Origin: Topomyia yanbarensis
Lineage: Eukaryota > Arthropoda > Insecta > Diptera > Culicidae
Assembly (NCBI RefSeq): GCF_030247195.1
Contig: NC_080671.1
Coordinates: forward strand, 428,234,539-428,298,538
Reading direction: 5' to 3'
DNA: 64,000 nucleotides
The translations under genes were made by a program, and so were the position numbers. Numbering within the stretch: the first letter of the stretch is position 1; every line of letters starts with the position of its first letter. Shown one piece after another: positions 22,301 through 34,739 of the stretch. The notes below the pieces were generated by a model that worked only from the letters and a program-made list of their open reading frames with translations, was not told the origin of the DNA and did no database searches.

Positions 22301-25300
22301 TAAATCGTTAAATCGTTAAATCGTTAAATCGTTAAATCGTTAAATCGTTAAATCGTTAAATCGTTAAATCGTTAAATCGTTAAATCGTTAAATCGTTAAA
22401 TCGTTAAATCGTTAAATCGTTAAATCGTTAAATCGTTAAATCGTTAAATCGTTAAATCGTTAAATCGTTAAATCGTTAAATCGTTAAATCGTTAAATCGT
22501 TAAATCGTTAAATCGTTAAATCGTTAAATCGTTAAATCGTTAAATCGTTAAATCGTTAAATCGTTAAATCGTTAAATCGTTAAATCGTTAAATCGTTAAA
22601 TCGTTAAATCGTTAAATCGTTAAATCGTTAAATCGTTAAATCGTTAAATCGTTAAATCGTTAAATCGTTAAATCGTTAAATCGTTAAATCGTTAAATCGT
22701 TAAATCGTTAAATCGTTAAATCGTTAAATCGTTAAATCGTTAAATCGTTAAATCGTTAAATCGTTAAATCGTTAAATCGTTAAATCGTTAAATCGTTAAA
22801 TCGTTAAATCGTTAAATCGTTAAATCGTTAAATCGTTAAATCGTTAAATCGTTAAATCGTTAAATCGTTAAATCGTTAAATCGTTAAATCGTTAAATCGT
22901 TAAATCGTTAAATCGTTAAATCGTTAAATCGTTAAATCGTTAAATCGTTAAATCGTTAAATCGTTAAATCGTTAAATCGTTAAATCGTTAAATCGTTAAA
23001 TCGTTAAATCGTTAAATCGTTAAATCGTTAAATCGTTAAATCGTTAAATCGTTAAATCGTTAAATCGTTAAATCGTTAAATCGTTAAATCGTTAAATCGT
23101 TAAATCGTTAAATCGTTAAATCGTTAAATCGTTAAATCGTTAAATCGTTAAATCGTTAAATCGTTAAATCGTTAAATCGTTAAATCGTTAAATCGTTAAA
23201 TCGTTAAATCGTTAAATCGTTAAATCGTTAAATCGTTAAATCGTTAAATCGTTAAATCGTTAAATCGTTAAATCGTTAAATCGTTAAATCGTTAAATCGT
23301 TAAATCGTTAAATCGTTAAATCGTTAAATCGTTAAATCGTTAAATCGTTAAATCGTTAAATCGTTAAATCGTTAAATCGTTAAATCGTTAAATCGTTAAA
23401 TCGTTAAATCGTTAAATCGTTAAATCGTTAAATCGTTAAATCGTTAAATCGTTAAATCGTTAAATCGTTAAATCGTTAAATCGTTAAATCGTTAAATCGT
23501 TAAATCGTTAAATCGTTAAATCGTTAAATCGTTAAATCGTTAAATCGTTAAATCGTTAAATCGTTAAATCGTTAAATCGTTAAATCGTTAAATCGTTAAA
23601 TCGTTAAATCGTTAAATCGTTAAATCGTTAAATCGTTAAATCGTTAAATCGTTAAATCGTTAAATCGTTAAATCGTTAAATCGTTAAATCGTTAAATCGT
23701 TAAATCGTTAAATCGTTAAATCGTTAAATCGTTAAATCGTTAAATCGTTAAATCGTTAAATCGTTAAATCGTTAAATCGTTAAATCGTTAAATCGTTAAA
23801 TCGTTAAATCGTTAAATCGTTAAATCGTTAAATCGTTAAATCGTTAAATCGTTAAATCGTTAAATCGTTAAATCGTTAAATCGTTAAATCGTTAAATCGT
23901 TAAATCGTTAAATCGTTAAATCGTTAAATCGTTAAATCGTTAAATCGTTAAATCGTTAAATCGTTAAATCGTTAAATCGTTAAATCGTTAAATCGTTAAA
24001 TCGTTAAATCGTTAAATCGTTAAATCGTTAAATCGTTAAATCGTTAAATCGTTAAATCGTTAAATCGTTAAATCGTTAAATCGTTAAATCGTTAAATCGT
24101 TAAATCGTTAAATCGTTAAATCGTTAAATCGTTAAATCGTTAAATCGTTAAATCGTTAAATCGTTAAATCGTTAAATCGTTAAATCGTTAAATCGTTAAA
24201 TCGTTAAATCGTTAAATCGTTAAATCGTTAAATCGTTAAATCGTTAAATCGTTAAATCGTTAAATCGTTAAATCGTTAAATCGTTAAATCGTTAAATCGT
24301 TAAATCGTTAAATCGTTAAATCGTTAAATCGTTAAATCGTTAAATCGTTAAATCGTTAAATCGTTAAATCGTTAAATCGTTAAATCGTTAAATCGTTAAA
24401 TCGTTAAATCGTTAAATCGTTAAATCGTTAAATCGTTAAATCGTTAAATCGTTAAATCGTTAAATCGTTAAATCGTTAAATCGTTAAATCGTTAAATCGT
24501 TAAATCGTTAAATCGTTAAATCGTTAAATCGTTAAATCGTTAAATCGTTAAATCGTTAAATCGTTAAATCGTTAAATCGTTAAATCGTTAAATCGTTAAA
24601 TCGTTAAATCGTTAAATCGTTAAATCGTTAAATCGTTAAATCGTTAAATCGTTAAATCGTTAAATCGTTAAATCGTTAAATCGTTAAATCGTTAAATCGT
24701 TAAATCGTTAAATCGTTAAATCGTTAAATCGTTAAATCGTTAAATCGTTAAATCGTTAAATCGTTAAATCGTTAAATCGTTAAATCGTTAAATCGTTAAA
24801 TCGTTAAATCGTTAAATCGTTAAATCGTTAAATCGTTAAATCGTTAAATCGTTAAATCGTTAAATCGTTAAATCGTTAAATCGTTAAATCGTTAAATCGT
24901 TAAATCGTTAAATCGTTAAATCGTTAAATCGTTAAATCGTTAAATCGTTAAATCGTTAAATCGTTAAATCGTTAAATCGTTAAATCGTTAAATCGTTAAA
25001 TCGTTAAATCGTTAAATCGTTAAATCGTTAAATCGTTAAATCGTTAAATCGTTAAATCGTTAAATCGTTAAATCGTTAAATCGTTAAATCGTTAAATCGT
25101 TAAATCGTTAAATCGTTAAATCGTTAAATCGTTAAATCGTTAAATCGTTAAATCGTTAAATCGTTAAATCGTTAAATCGTTAAATCGTTAAATCGTTAAA
25201 TCGTTAAATCGTTAAATCGTTAAATCGTTAAATCGTTAAATCGTTAAATCGTTAAATCGTTAAATCGTTAAATCGTTAAATCGTTAAATCGTTAAATCGT

Positions 25301-28300
25301 TAAATCGTTAAATCGTTAAATCGTTAAATCGTTAAATCGTTAAATCGTTAAATCGTTAAATCGTTAAATCGTTAAATCGTTAAATCGTTAAATCGTTAAA
25401 TCGTTAAATCGTTAAATCGTTAAATCGTTAAATCGTTAAATCGTTAAATCGTTAAATCGTTAAATCGTTAAATCGTTAAATCGTTAAATCGTTAAATCGT
25501 TAAATCGTTAAATCGTTAAATCGTTAAATCGTTAAATCGTTAAATCGTTAAATCGTTAAATCGTTAAATCGTTAAATCGTTAAATCGTTAAATCGTTAAA
25601 TCGTTAAATCGTTAAATCGTTAAATCGTTAAATCGTTAAATCGTTAAATCGTTAAATCGTTAAATCGTTAAATCGTTAAATCGTTAAATCGTTAAATCGT
25701 TAAATCGTTAAATCGTTAAATCGTTAAATCGTTAAATCGTTAAATCGTTAAATCGTTAAATCGTTAAATCGTTAAATCGTTAAATCGTTAAATCGTTAAA
25801 TCGTTAAATCGTTAAATCGTTAAATCGTTAAATCGTTAAATCGTTAAATCGTTAAATCGTTAAATCGTTAAATCGTTAAATCGTTAAATCGTTAAATCGT
25901 TAAATCGTTAAATCGTTAAATCGTTAAATCGTTAAATCGTTAAATCGTTAAATCGTTAAATCGTTAAATCGTTAAATCGTTAAATCGTTAAATCGTTAAA
26001 TCGTTAAATCGTTAAATCGTTAAATCGTTAAATCGTTAAATCGTTAAATCGTTAAATCGTTAAATCGTTAAATCGTTAAATCGTTAAATCGTTAAATCGT
26101 TAAATCGTTAAATCGTTAAATCGTTAAATCGTTAAATCGTTAAATCGTTAAATCGTTAAATCGTTAAATCGTTAAATCGTTAAATCGTTAAATCGTTAAA
26201 TCGTTAAATCGTTAAATCGTTAAATCGTTAAATCGTTAAATCGTTAAATCGTTAAATCGTTAAATCGTTAAATCGTTAAATCGTTAAATCGTTAAATCGT
26301 TAAATCGTTAAATCGTTAAATCGTTAAATCGTTAAATCGTTAAATCGTTAAATCGTTAAATCGTTAAATCGTTAAATCGTTAAATCGTTAAATCGTTAAA
26401 TCGTTAAATCGTTAAATCGTTAAATCGTTAAATCGTTAAATCGTTAAATCGTTAAATCGTTAAATCGTTAAATCGTTAAATCGTTAAATCGTTAAATCGT
26501 TAAATCGTTAAATCGTTAAATCGTTAAATCGTTAAATCGTTAAATCGTTAAATCGTTAAATCGTTAAATCGTTAAATCGTTAAATCGTTAAATCGTTAAA
26601 TCGTTAAATCGTTAAATCGTTAAATCGTTAAATCGTTAAATCGTTAAATCGTTAAATCGTTAAATCGTTAAATCGTTAAATCGTTAAATCGTTAAATCGT
26701 TAAATCGTTAAATCGTTAAATCGTTAAATCGTTAAATCGTTAAATCGTTAAATCGTTAAATCGTTAAATCGTTAAATCGTTAAATCGTTAAATCGTTAAA
26801 TCGTTAAATCGTTAAATCGTTAAATCGTTAAATCGTTAAATCGTTAAATCGTTAAATCGTTAAATCGTTAAATCGTTAAATCGTTAAATCGTTAAATCGT
26901 TAAATCGTTAAATCGTTAAATCGTTAAATCGTTAAATCGTTAAATCGTTAAATCGTTAAATCGTTAAATCGTTAAATCGTTAAATCGTTAAATCGTTAAA
27001 TCGTTAAATCGTTAAATCGTTAAATCGTTAAATCGTTAAATCGTTAAATCGTTAAATCGTTAAATCGTTAAATCGTTAAATCGTTAAATCGTTAAATCGT
27101 TAAATCGTTAAATCGTTAAATCGTTAAATCGTTAAATCGTTAAATCGTTAAATCGTTAAATCGTTAAATCGTTAAATCGTTAAATCGTTAAATCGTTAAA
27201 TCGTTAAATCGTTAAATCGTTAAATCGTTAAATCGTTAAATCGTTAAATCGTTAAATCGTTAAATCGTTAAATCGTTAAATCGTTAAATCGTTAAATCGT
27301 TAAATCGTTAAATCGTTAAATCGTTAAATCGTTAAATCGTTAAATCGTTAAATCGTTAAATCGTTAAATCGTTAAATCGTTAAATCGTTAAATCGTTAAA
27401 TCGTTAAATCGTTAAATCGTTAAATCGTTAAATCGTTAAATCGTTAAATCGTTAAATCGTTAAATCGTTAAATCGTTAAATCGTTAAATCGTTAAATCGT
27501 TAAATCGTTAAATCGTTAAATCGTTAAATCGTTAAATCGTTAAATCGTTAAATCGTTAAATCGTTAAATCGTTAAATCGTTAAATCGTTAAATCGTTAAA
27601 TCGTTAAATCGTTAAATCGTTAAATCGTTAAATCGTTAAATCGTTAAATCGTTAAATCGTTAAATCGTTAAATCGTTAAATCGTTAAATCGTTAAATCGT
27701 TAAATCGTTAAATCGTTAAATCGTTAAATCGTTAAATCGTTAAATCGTTAAATCGTTAAATCGTTAAATCGTTAAATCGTTAAATCGTTAAATCGTTAAA
27801 TCGTTAAATCGTTAAATCGTTAAATCGTTAAATCGTTAAATCGTTAAATCGTTAAATCGTTAAATCGTTAAATCGTTAAATCGTTAAATCGTTAAATCGT
27901 TAAATCGTTAAATCGTTAAATCGTTAAATCGTTAAATCGTTAAATCGTTAAATCGTTAAATCGTTAAATCGTTAAATCGTTAAATCGTTAAATCGTTAAA
28001 TCGTTAAATCGTTAAATCGTTAAATCGTTAAATCGTTAAATCGTTAAATCGTTAAATCGTTAAATCGTTAAATCGTTAAATCGTTAAATCGTTAAATCGT
28101 TAAATCGTTAAATCGTTAAATCGTTAAATCGTTAAATCGTTAAATCGTTAAATCGTTAAATCGTTAAATCGTTAAATCGTTAAATCGTTAAATCGTTAAA
28201 TCGTTAAATCGTTAAATCGTTAAATCGTTAAATCGTTAAATCGTTAAATCGTTAAATCGTTAAATCGTTAAATCGTTAAATCGTTAAATCGTTAAATCGT

Positions 28301-28746
28301 TAAATCGTTAAATCGTTAAATCGTTAAATCGTTAAATCGTTAAATCGTTAAATCGTTAAATCGTTAAATCGTTAAATCGTTAAATCGTTAAATCGTTAAA
28401 TCGTTAAATCGTTAAATCGTTAAATCGTTAAATCGTTAAATCGTTAAATCGTTAAATCGTTAAATCGTTAAATCGTTAAATCGTTAAATCGTTAAATCGT
28501 TAAATCGTTAAATCGTTAAATCGTTAAATCGTTAAATCGTTAAATCGTTAAATCGTTAAATCGTTAAATCGTTAAATCGTTAAATCGTTAAATCGTTAAA
28601 TCGTTAAATCGTTAAATCGTTAAATCGTTAAATCGTTAAATCGTTAAATCGTTAAATCGTTAAATCGTTAAATCGTTAAATCGTTAAATCGTTAAATCGT
28701 TAAATCGTTAAATCGTTAAATCGTTAAATCGTTAAATCGTTAAATC
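16351..28746. repeat. Giant satellite (TCGTTAAA)n, ~12.4 kb, ~1,550 copies
   Basis: Uninterrupted tandem octamers of TCGTTAAA. Only about seven irregular points are seen: TCGTCAAA units near 16,697-16,712 and 17,937, an extra G near 18,714, a lost T near 21,444, a lost A near 21,574, and an inserted TA near 21,757. From about 21,780 to 28,740 no variant is visible. The junction with the AGAAGAAC satellite is abrupt at 16350/16351. The right edge decays over about 60 bp (CATAAATTCGGTAATTTC). Such homogeneity points to recent amplification or strong homogenisation. Copy number depends on the assembly and may be a minimum. Confidence 0.97.
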
Positions 28747-29998
28747 ATAAATTCGGTAATTTCTTAAATTTGTAAATGATTACGTTTTGAACTCGTTAAA
28801 TGTACAGTTCATTTTCCCGCGACGTTAAACAGCTCTGAGCAACTATTAAAACAAAGCAAAACTGCAATCTCAATTAACAAAGTTGATGTTGGCCACCGTT
28901 AATAATAGACACTGGGGCTATTTGCTTTCAATTATTAGCTGGTGAAGACTCAATTTACCGCTGCCCTTCTGCTTTTCTTGGGAGAAAATAGAAAACCCGT
29001 TCAAGCGCCATTTTACGACACTCGGGTACAATTTCCCGGTATTCTTCGTTCTTTAGTCTTTTGTTCTTACCAGTCTTCCGTCGGTGACATTCTTCCGGTT
29101 GGCACGTAGTGAAAATCGCTTACACCAGTCCCGGTTTTGGTTTTCAGTCGAGAACGAACGGAGCAACGGTAACGGCGATGTCATGGCGACCCTGCTGCAG
29201 AAGCACCACTAAGAAAGGGTGCCGTGGTGGTGGTGGTGGTGGTGAGTTTTTAGCCCCCTCTCCAACGCTTTGTTGATCGACGAGAAAGGTGCTGGGTCGT
29301 GTAGTGATTCACTTAGTTCTCCGTCACTGTAAAGACAATGAAAACAAAGAGGGACAATTATGATGGTTATCTGAAAATCAACATCTCATGTTTTCTAAAA
29401 ATAGATATTTTACTAGGAGCTATTGCTGTTTGGTAAGCAGAACAGAAACTTTGGGTGAAATCTTTTAGCATTATTTTTTTAATTTCAGAGAAACTGCAAA
29501 TATTCAAATGTCACAGTGAACCATTGCAGTGAAGTTCGCAAACTTGAAACTCCATCGGATGCAAGAATTGTACGCAAGTGCACACAAGTAGTTTGCTAAC
29601 CGTTCGCAGCACCGGCTATCTGTGATCTGAGTGTTTTACACACATTCAAAGCTGGATTTGAACATCTGTTCTCTATGTGCTTACATTACAAACATTTAAT
29701 TTTCCCCGTAGGACAAGCGGATTGCGATAATCAATAAAATTGCGAGCACAGAAATTAAGATGCGACTCTTTAATCAAAATCCTGAAGGGTTCTGGGAAAC
29801 CAGTTTTCAAATCAGATGGCCCGCAACAAAACGACTTCTTCCAGGAAGCATTCCATTATTAATTCGTGATAAACAGCGAAAGGTTCACAGCTGGCTTCAT
29901 TCCCACCAGTCAAAGTTTTGGAACAATCGGGGATCTAACGGTTGATAAATATCACGGATGTAAAATCCAATCCTCCTTCTACCAACGGATCCACTTAC
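28747..29998. other. Unique-looking DNA right of the satellite, partly GC-rich
   Basis: Between about 28,960 and 29,300 the base composition rises in GC, with a (GGT)6-7 run at about 29,223-29,243 and a TCAGTCGAGAACG string near 29,144 that resembles an arthropod initiator. No exon is firmly supported. In the proposed gene model this is the intron stretch next to the first coding exon. An open frame at 29760-29945 (plus) lacks support. Confidence 0.4.
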
Positions 29999-30079
29999 CA
30001 GAATTCTGCTCCGGCGAATCTGTACCGTGAAACGGTGCTCTTCATTTTTCTTTAAGATCTGGTTCTCAGATTCAGCCAT
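29999..30079 (-). CDS. Candidate first coding exon, 27 codons, of the same host gene
   Basis: On the minus strand an ATG in good context (AAAAT before, G after) opens MAESENQILKKNEEHRFTVQ and continues as IRRSRIL to a consensus donor, ATTCTG followed by GTAAGTGG. The exon is 81 bp and ends in phase 0, matching the phase-0 acceptor of the exon at 14035-14262, the next well-supported minus-strand exon. The frame stays open upstream to an alternative ATG at 30158-30160, so the start is not certain. The protein start is charged and basic, with no signal peptide. Joining the two exons is inference: it needs a 15.7-kb intron holding both satellites. Family not recognised. Confidence 0.5.
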
Positions 30080-31479
30080 ATTTTCTCCACAAAAGCAACC
30101 GTTAAGGAATACTTTCTGAAGGCTGCTTTCACACCATTCTACGGTACAAGAAACAAACATCCTGCCAGGTAGTTCACGTTAATTATTCCCAATTGTTTGA
30201 CGAGAGCCCCAATGGGATCGGGCGTGTGAATTTCGTGTTTAGGAATACCCTTCTGCTTTTCCAGAACGAACCTTTCCTACCAACGAAGCAAGTTTATTCC
30301 ACGGCCTGCTTAGCGGAGGATGAAGCTTCAAAATAGTTGTTTGTTTTGTTCGATTCGCCGATTTGAGAAGCCGGAACTCACGAAAGCAACGGGGGGCGCA
30401 AATTTGATGAAATTGTTATGCGGAAAGATCAACAACCAATTTTAGTCGTTTACATCGGTTTGCGATGGGTGGAAATTATTCCCCGCGGGATCCATGGGTT
30501 TGGAAAAGCAAGACCGCATCAGCAAACGATTTCATCGAAGAATAGAAGTTCAAGGAAAGTTGTTTTCACTCTTTGATGATGGACAAGCCGTGTGCATTGA
30601 GCAATGATCATCTGTCATTTAGTGACATAATCGATTCTCATTAGAATTAGGATCAGTTGTGTGACTGAAGTCGGAATACTTTCTACAACCAGCCAGAATT
30701 CTCAGCTCATTTTCCGGATGGACTTGCTGGATACTACTGAAGCTACATCAAGTTAATTACAATAATATATCAATAAATGCTTACCTAAATTCTGCCAACT
30801 TTTCAACATACCGAGTTATTAAATGCTATAGTATCGAAACAGAATATATACGTCATCTCCTCAAACAAACAGATCCCCACATAAAAGTTGATTTCTGCCA
30901 ATGAATCATATGTATCTTCCGGTGAACAAGCACAACAAACGAAAGCAAATCGTTTTCCATTCCCTCAAGCCAAAAATCATCCGCAGATGAATCCGGTCGA
31001 CTCATCATCATTTTCGGATAACGTATTCGCATATAAATTAGTGGTTCGTTGAGAAGTTTCCTCATCACCGCTAGATACAAGCGAAACGTAAAACAACAAA
31101 GCATGCCAAGAAAATTTAGTGTGCTATCATGCGTCTCCACTGCTAAAAGCGCTGAATGCTGATCGCAAGGTGTTTCAGATCCAAGGGTGGTACCTGATCT
31201 GCGAGGGAGAAACAGACTGCATAAATGTGAATGTTATAGCCAGAATAAAGCTATCACTCCGAGCCACGAAAAAGTGAACATCAAGGAAATAACAGTATTG
31301 TTAACGTATTTTTGCTTGAAAATGTTCCGAAAAATAAATTTTCGTGATTTTTTGTCTAGATTGGCCGTAGTATTAAATATCATTAAATTTTTTGTCGAGC
31401 TCCGGATGACGAAATTCGCTGGAGATCTTAAACATGAATCTCAGTTGTCGGTTGTAGCAGAGGGGTAAATACGCTGGTG
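30080..31479. other. Unassigned DNA upstream of the candidate first exon
   Basis: Possible 5' untranslated or promoter region of the candidate gene. No repeat family or coding domain is recognised. Short open frames at 30853-31140 (minus) and 31187-31468 (plus) have no known motifs. Confidence 0.4.
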
Positions 31480-31870
31480 TTCCAAAATTTTCACCAAGGT
31501 CTTTAAGGTAGTCGTGTAGTAGCATACGGTTTCCAGTAATATTGTAGTCATATTAGATGGCGTTTTCAGTGCAACGTAAGTTAATGACAATGCAATTGAG
31601 AATACACAAAACCATCATATTTTACACACACCAGTCGTTGAGAGTATCCAGAATAATTTGTAGTGCGAAGTGTACTACCAAGACTTAAAATATCGGCAAC
31701 GTCGTTAACAAACAGCGAAAATAGCAGTGGTGCGAGTGTACTGCCTCGAGGAACTCCAGTGTTATTTTCGGATAGTAATTAAATTGAGCAGTGCCAATAC
31801 AAACAGAAACTTGACGATGAATGAGATACGATCGAAGTTAGTAACATGTCCTAGTCGTGCGGCCATTTGG
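31480..31870 (-). pseudogene. Degenerate Jockey-like non-LTR reverse transcriptase fragment
   Basis: The minus strand at 31765-31677 reads GVPRGSTLAPLLFSLFVND, the motif B region of non-LTR reverse transcriptases. Downstream, after frameshifts, come degenerate matches to the following RT segments (IILDTLNDW, then YDYNIT and KDLG near 31,490). Several stops and shifts break it, and no flanking gag or endonuclease is seen. It is an old remnant related in type to the better-preserved fragment at 47.6 kb. Confidence 0.75.
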
Positions 31871-33691
31871 ACCTTTGTGAGCCCTGGTGAAAGAATATAT
31901 ACATTTCTTTAGACACTCCTGCTTATGCAACATCGACTCCATCGTGTTGATGGTTCAGAAAAAAACTCTGTTTTGAGCCTACAAATACTAATTCTTTGTC
32001 GGATCATCAGTTTCCGGGCGTATTTATTGGCGAAAATAAACTTGGATTTACTAGATCATTCGACCAGGTCGGATTTGAAGGATAAATTTTTTTTCTCGTC
32101 TTCCAACTACCACAACTTTTTCAGTAGTGCGCGTGTCCAAACAACGCTTGCTCCACTGTAATACGTGTATTTTTCAAACAATACGCTGTCAAAATAATCC
32201 ATATTCGACCGCTAGAGGCGCTGCTACAGAATAAATATTGGACACTTTATTTATTTGGTAGCAGCGCCTCTAGTGGTCGGATAGGGAATATTTTAATACC
32301 GATTTTTTGATTGAGGCGAAACATAGGTTCAAACCCCAACTGCTGTCAAAATATTTGAACTGACAGCACACAGTCGCTCAAAACAGCGTTTTGAGGTACT
32401 TTATCCATTCGAGTCAAAACTGTCCATATTAGCGATTTTAAATTTTATACGATGTTTGTGTGTCCAAAATATCGCCATCTTTTGGCAATATTTTTTTATT
32501 GATCATAGTAGTCTATAGAAAATGCTTTGCTGTCTTCGACAAATGTCTTATATAAGCAAATATTAAATTATTAAGAATCTACAAACCTTCAAGAAAATTA
32601 GTGAATGTGGCAATCCTGCCACTAAGCGTAAGCCACACCAAAAAGAATAATGAAGTTATTTTCGTTTTATGTACAGAAAGCAGGCATTGCATTTATCACT
32701 CATATGAATAAATGAGTCCGGACACTTCGACAATAAAAATTCACATTTTCACATGAAAAGTTATTGGCACTCACACCATTTTTCCGGATAAATACAACGC
32801 ACTATTTCTTCGGATAAATAAATCCGCCGAAGAATGAGCGAATGAGTTTATCACGGTATTCTTTTGACGCTCTCTGCCTTACTAGCGCTATTCCAAAACA
32901 CGAAAAAACAAGTCTATCGTGCGTCTTTGACGCTTTTCTTGGAAATAAAGCTTATATTTTGACACTTTTAGTGATTTCCACTGAAATAACCGAAAACCAA
33001 AAACCTTCTCCGGTGAAAAGGAAAACATTAGATAAACTTTATCTGGAAAATTATTCTCACGTTGTCTGTGGAGATGAAGAATTTTGCGACTCATATTATC
33101 TTGGAAAATTTTGACATCGGATAAGCTTCTTCTCGCGTGAGACAGTGAAAATTACAATGTCTGCCAGAAAGTGATAAAAGAGGTTGCCTTGTTTCAAAAC
33201 TGCTCATTTGACATGAACTGCGAAAGGGGAATGTTAGTCCTGTTATATTCAAAACTCCGTTGAATAAACAACTGTAAGCGTATTCTACGTCGCTCTAGCA
33301 TAAGCATAAGAGATCGCCCGTGTTTTTCCACTCCGTTATGGACCAGGACCGACAGAGTTTGCAAAACGTTCTTCGGAGCAGCATGTTTGGAAGCACCATA
33401 CTGTTCCACATTGTGCAATATGTTCTGATCCCTGCGTGCTGATCAAAACCAAAGCCGGCCACATCCGAACGCAAATCTGCTTGGAAAGGAAGGGAGGAAT
33501 GTTAGTCCGATATATGTTTTTGCTAGAGACCGAGGAATTCTCTGGATCTTCTCATGTATCACAGGAAGAGAGAGTTTGTTAGTAAGCGTGATATTAACAT
33601 TATCGTGTGCTTTTTACTCTGGGCAGCCGGCTACCGAGACGTTTGACAGGTTTATTGGGTGTTCTATTAGGTCGTTCTTTCCGTAATTATC
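31871..33691. other. Unassigned DNA with a strong hairpin
   Basis: Apart from the hairpin at 32189-32296 nothing is recognised. The open frame at 32842-33114 (plus) overlaps an equally long antisense frame and has no motifs. Confidence 0.4.
32189..32296. repeat. Near-perfect 108-bp hairpin (49-bp arms, 10-base loop)
   Basis: Arms 32189-32237 and 32248-32296 are complementary at 42 of 49 positions by eye, with an unbroken 16-base core CTAGAGGCGCTGCTAC. The loop is TTGGACACTT. The structure could be a miniature foldback element, a hairpin RNA precursor, or a piece of a larger repeat. Confidence 0.85.
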
Positions 33692-33848
33692 TTTTTTTTC
33701 AATCATAGAGGTTCAACCTTATGGTCATTCGCCTCTTTTCGAGTTAGAAAGATGTCTTTGAAAATATTTCTAACCCTATGTGCGGGGTTGGGATTCGAAC
33801 CCAGGTGTGCTGCGTACATGGTAAGATTTACCAACTACGCGCCTCGGA
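33692..33848 (-). mobile_element. tRNA-derived SINE (Feilai-like), copy 3
   Basis: On the minus strand the copy reads GCGCGTAGTTGGTAAATC (A box), then GGGTTCGAATCCCAACCCC (B box), the CATAGGGTTAGAAATA body and the CCTCTATGATTG tail followed by A residues. Compared with copy 2 it has lost a few bases between the boxes. Confidence 0.83.
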
Positions 33849-34739
33849 ACGCTATTATTTTACGGAACAGCTAGGAACTCCGTATAGCCAGCTATCGGGA
33901 GGACTGCGTATAGATTATTTTATTCTTTTGTCCTGCTACCGACAGAATAATTGTACAAACTTTTTATTTTGGTAGAATGCAAAGATTATCTGATGCGAAG
34001 AAAAAACCCTTAGGGAGGGGAAAAAATATTGCGTCATTTTCGGTGAAAAATTGACAAATCCAAAAATTTACTTTTTCCCAGTCGAGAAACGACTACTAGG
34101 TGTCGTCTCAATTTTTCCTCTTTCGAAAATCGGAATATTCGTCCCCGTTCTCGCACAATAAGTCCCCGGTGGATTGCTCCTTTGATATTTCAAATGGAAT
34201 GACCTACTCTAGTCCAACAGTGATATCAAACTCAGAGAAACGACATTGCTGATCTGGGAAAAACGACGTCAATCAGTTCTTTCACTACACTAAATACGCA
34301 TCGATTCTTCTTTCCTGAGAGGAATCGAAAGTTTTATTGTAATGTTAAAATCCAATTGATACAAACGGGGCTGGTTGATGGAACGATGTCTGGCGCTGTA
34401 CACGAAATGAGTCATCGGAAAGTCAATTGAGCTAACACCTACCTAAATCTGTGAAGCATGTTAATTGTATGAATATATTTAAATACATGCAAACATGGTT
34501 ATCACACACACTTTGGAAAGATTTTTCTGGTAAAATTGCAGTTTTCTGTTTGGACGATCATGATGTTCGAGGCGAACATTTTGCTGCAATTTTATACCTT
34601 GGGAAAATAGTTTCGAAAAGTGTAAAGTATCCACTCGGGTTTGCGCTTTAAATATTCACAAATCGACTATAGAAAACGTTAATAATTACAAAGAAAAGAG
34701 AAGAGACTCACCCAGTGCACAGTTGGTCTTGCCAAAATT
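33849..34739. other. Unassigned DNA
   Basis: No coding domain or element end is recognised in this AT-rich stretch. Confidence 0.4.

Noticed and set aside
16351..28746. CRISPR array or telomere
   Set aside because: There are no spacers between units, so it is not CRISPR. The octamer is not the insect telomere TTAGG, and unique sequence lies on both sides.
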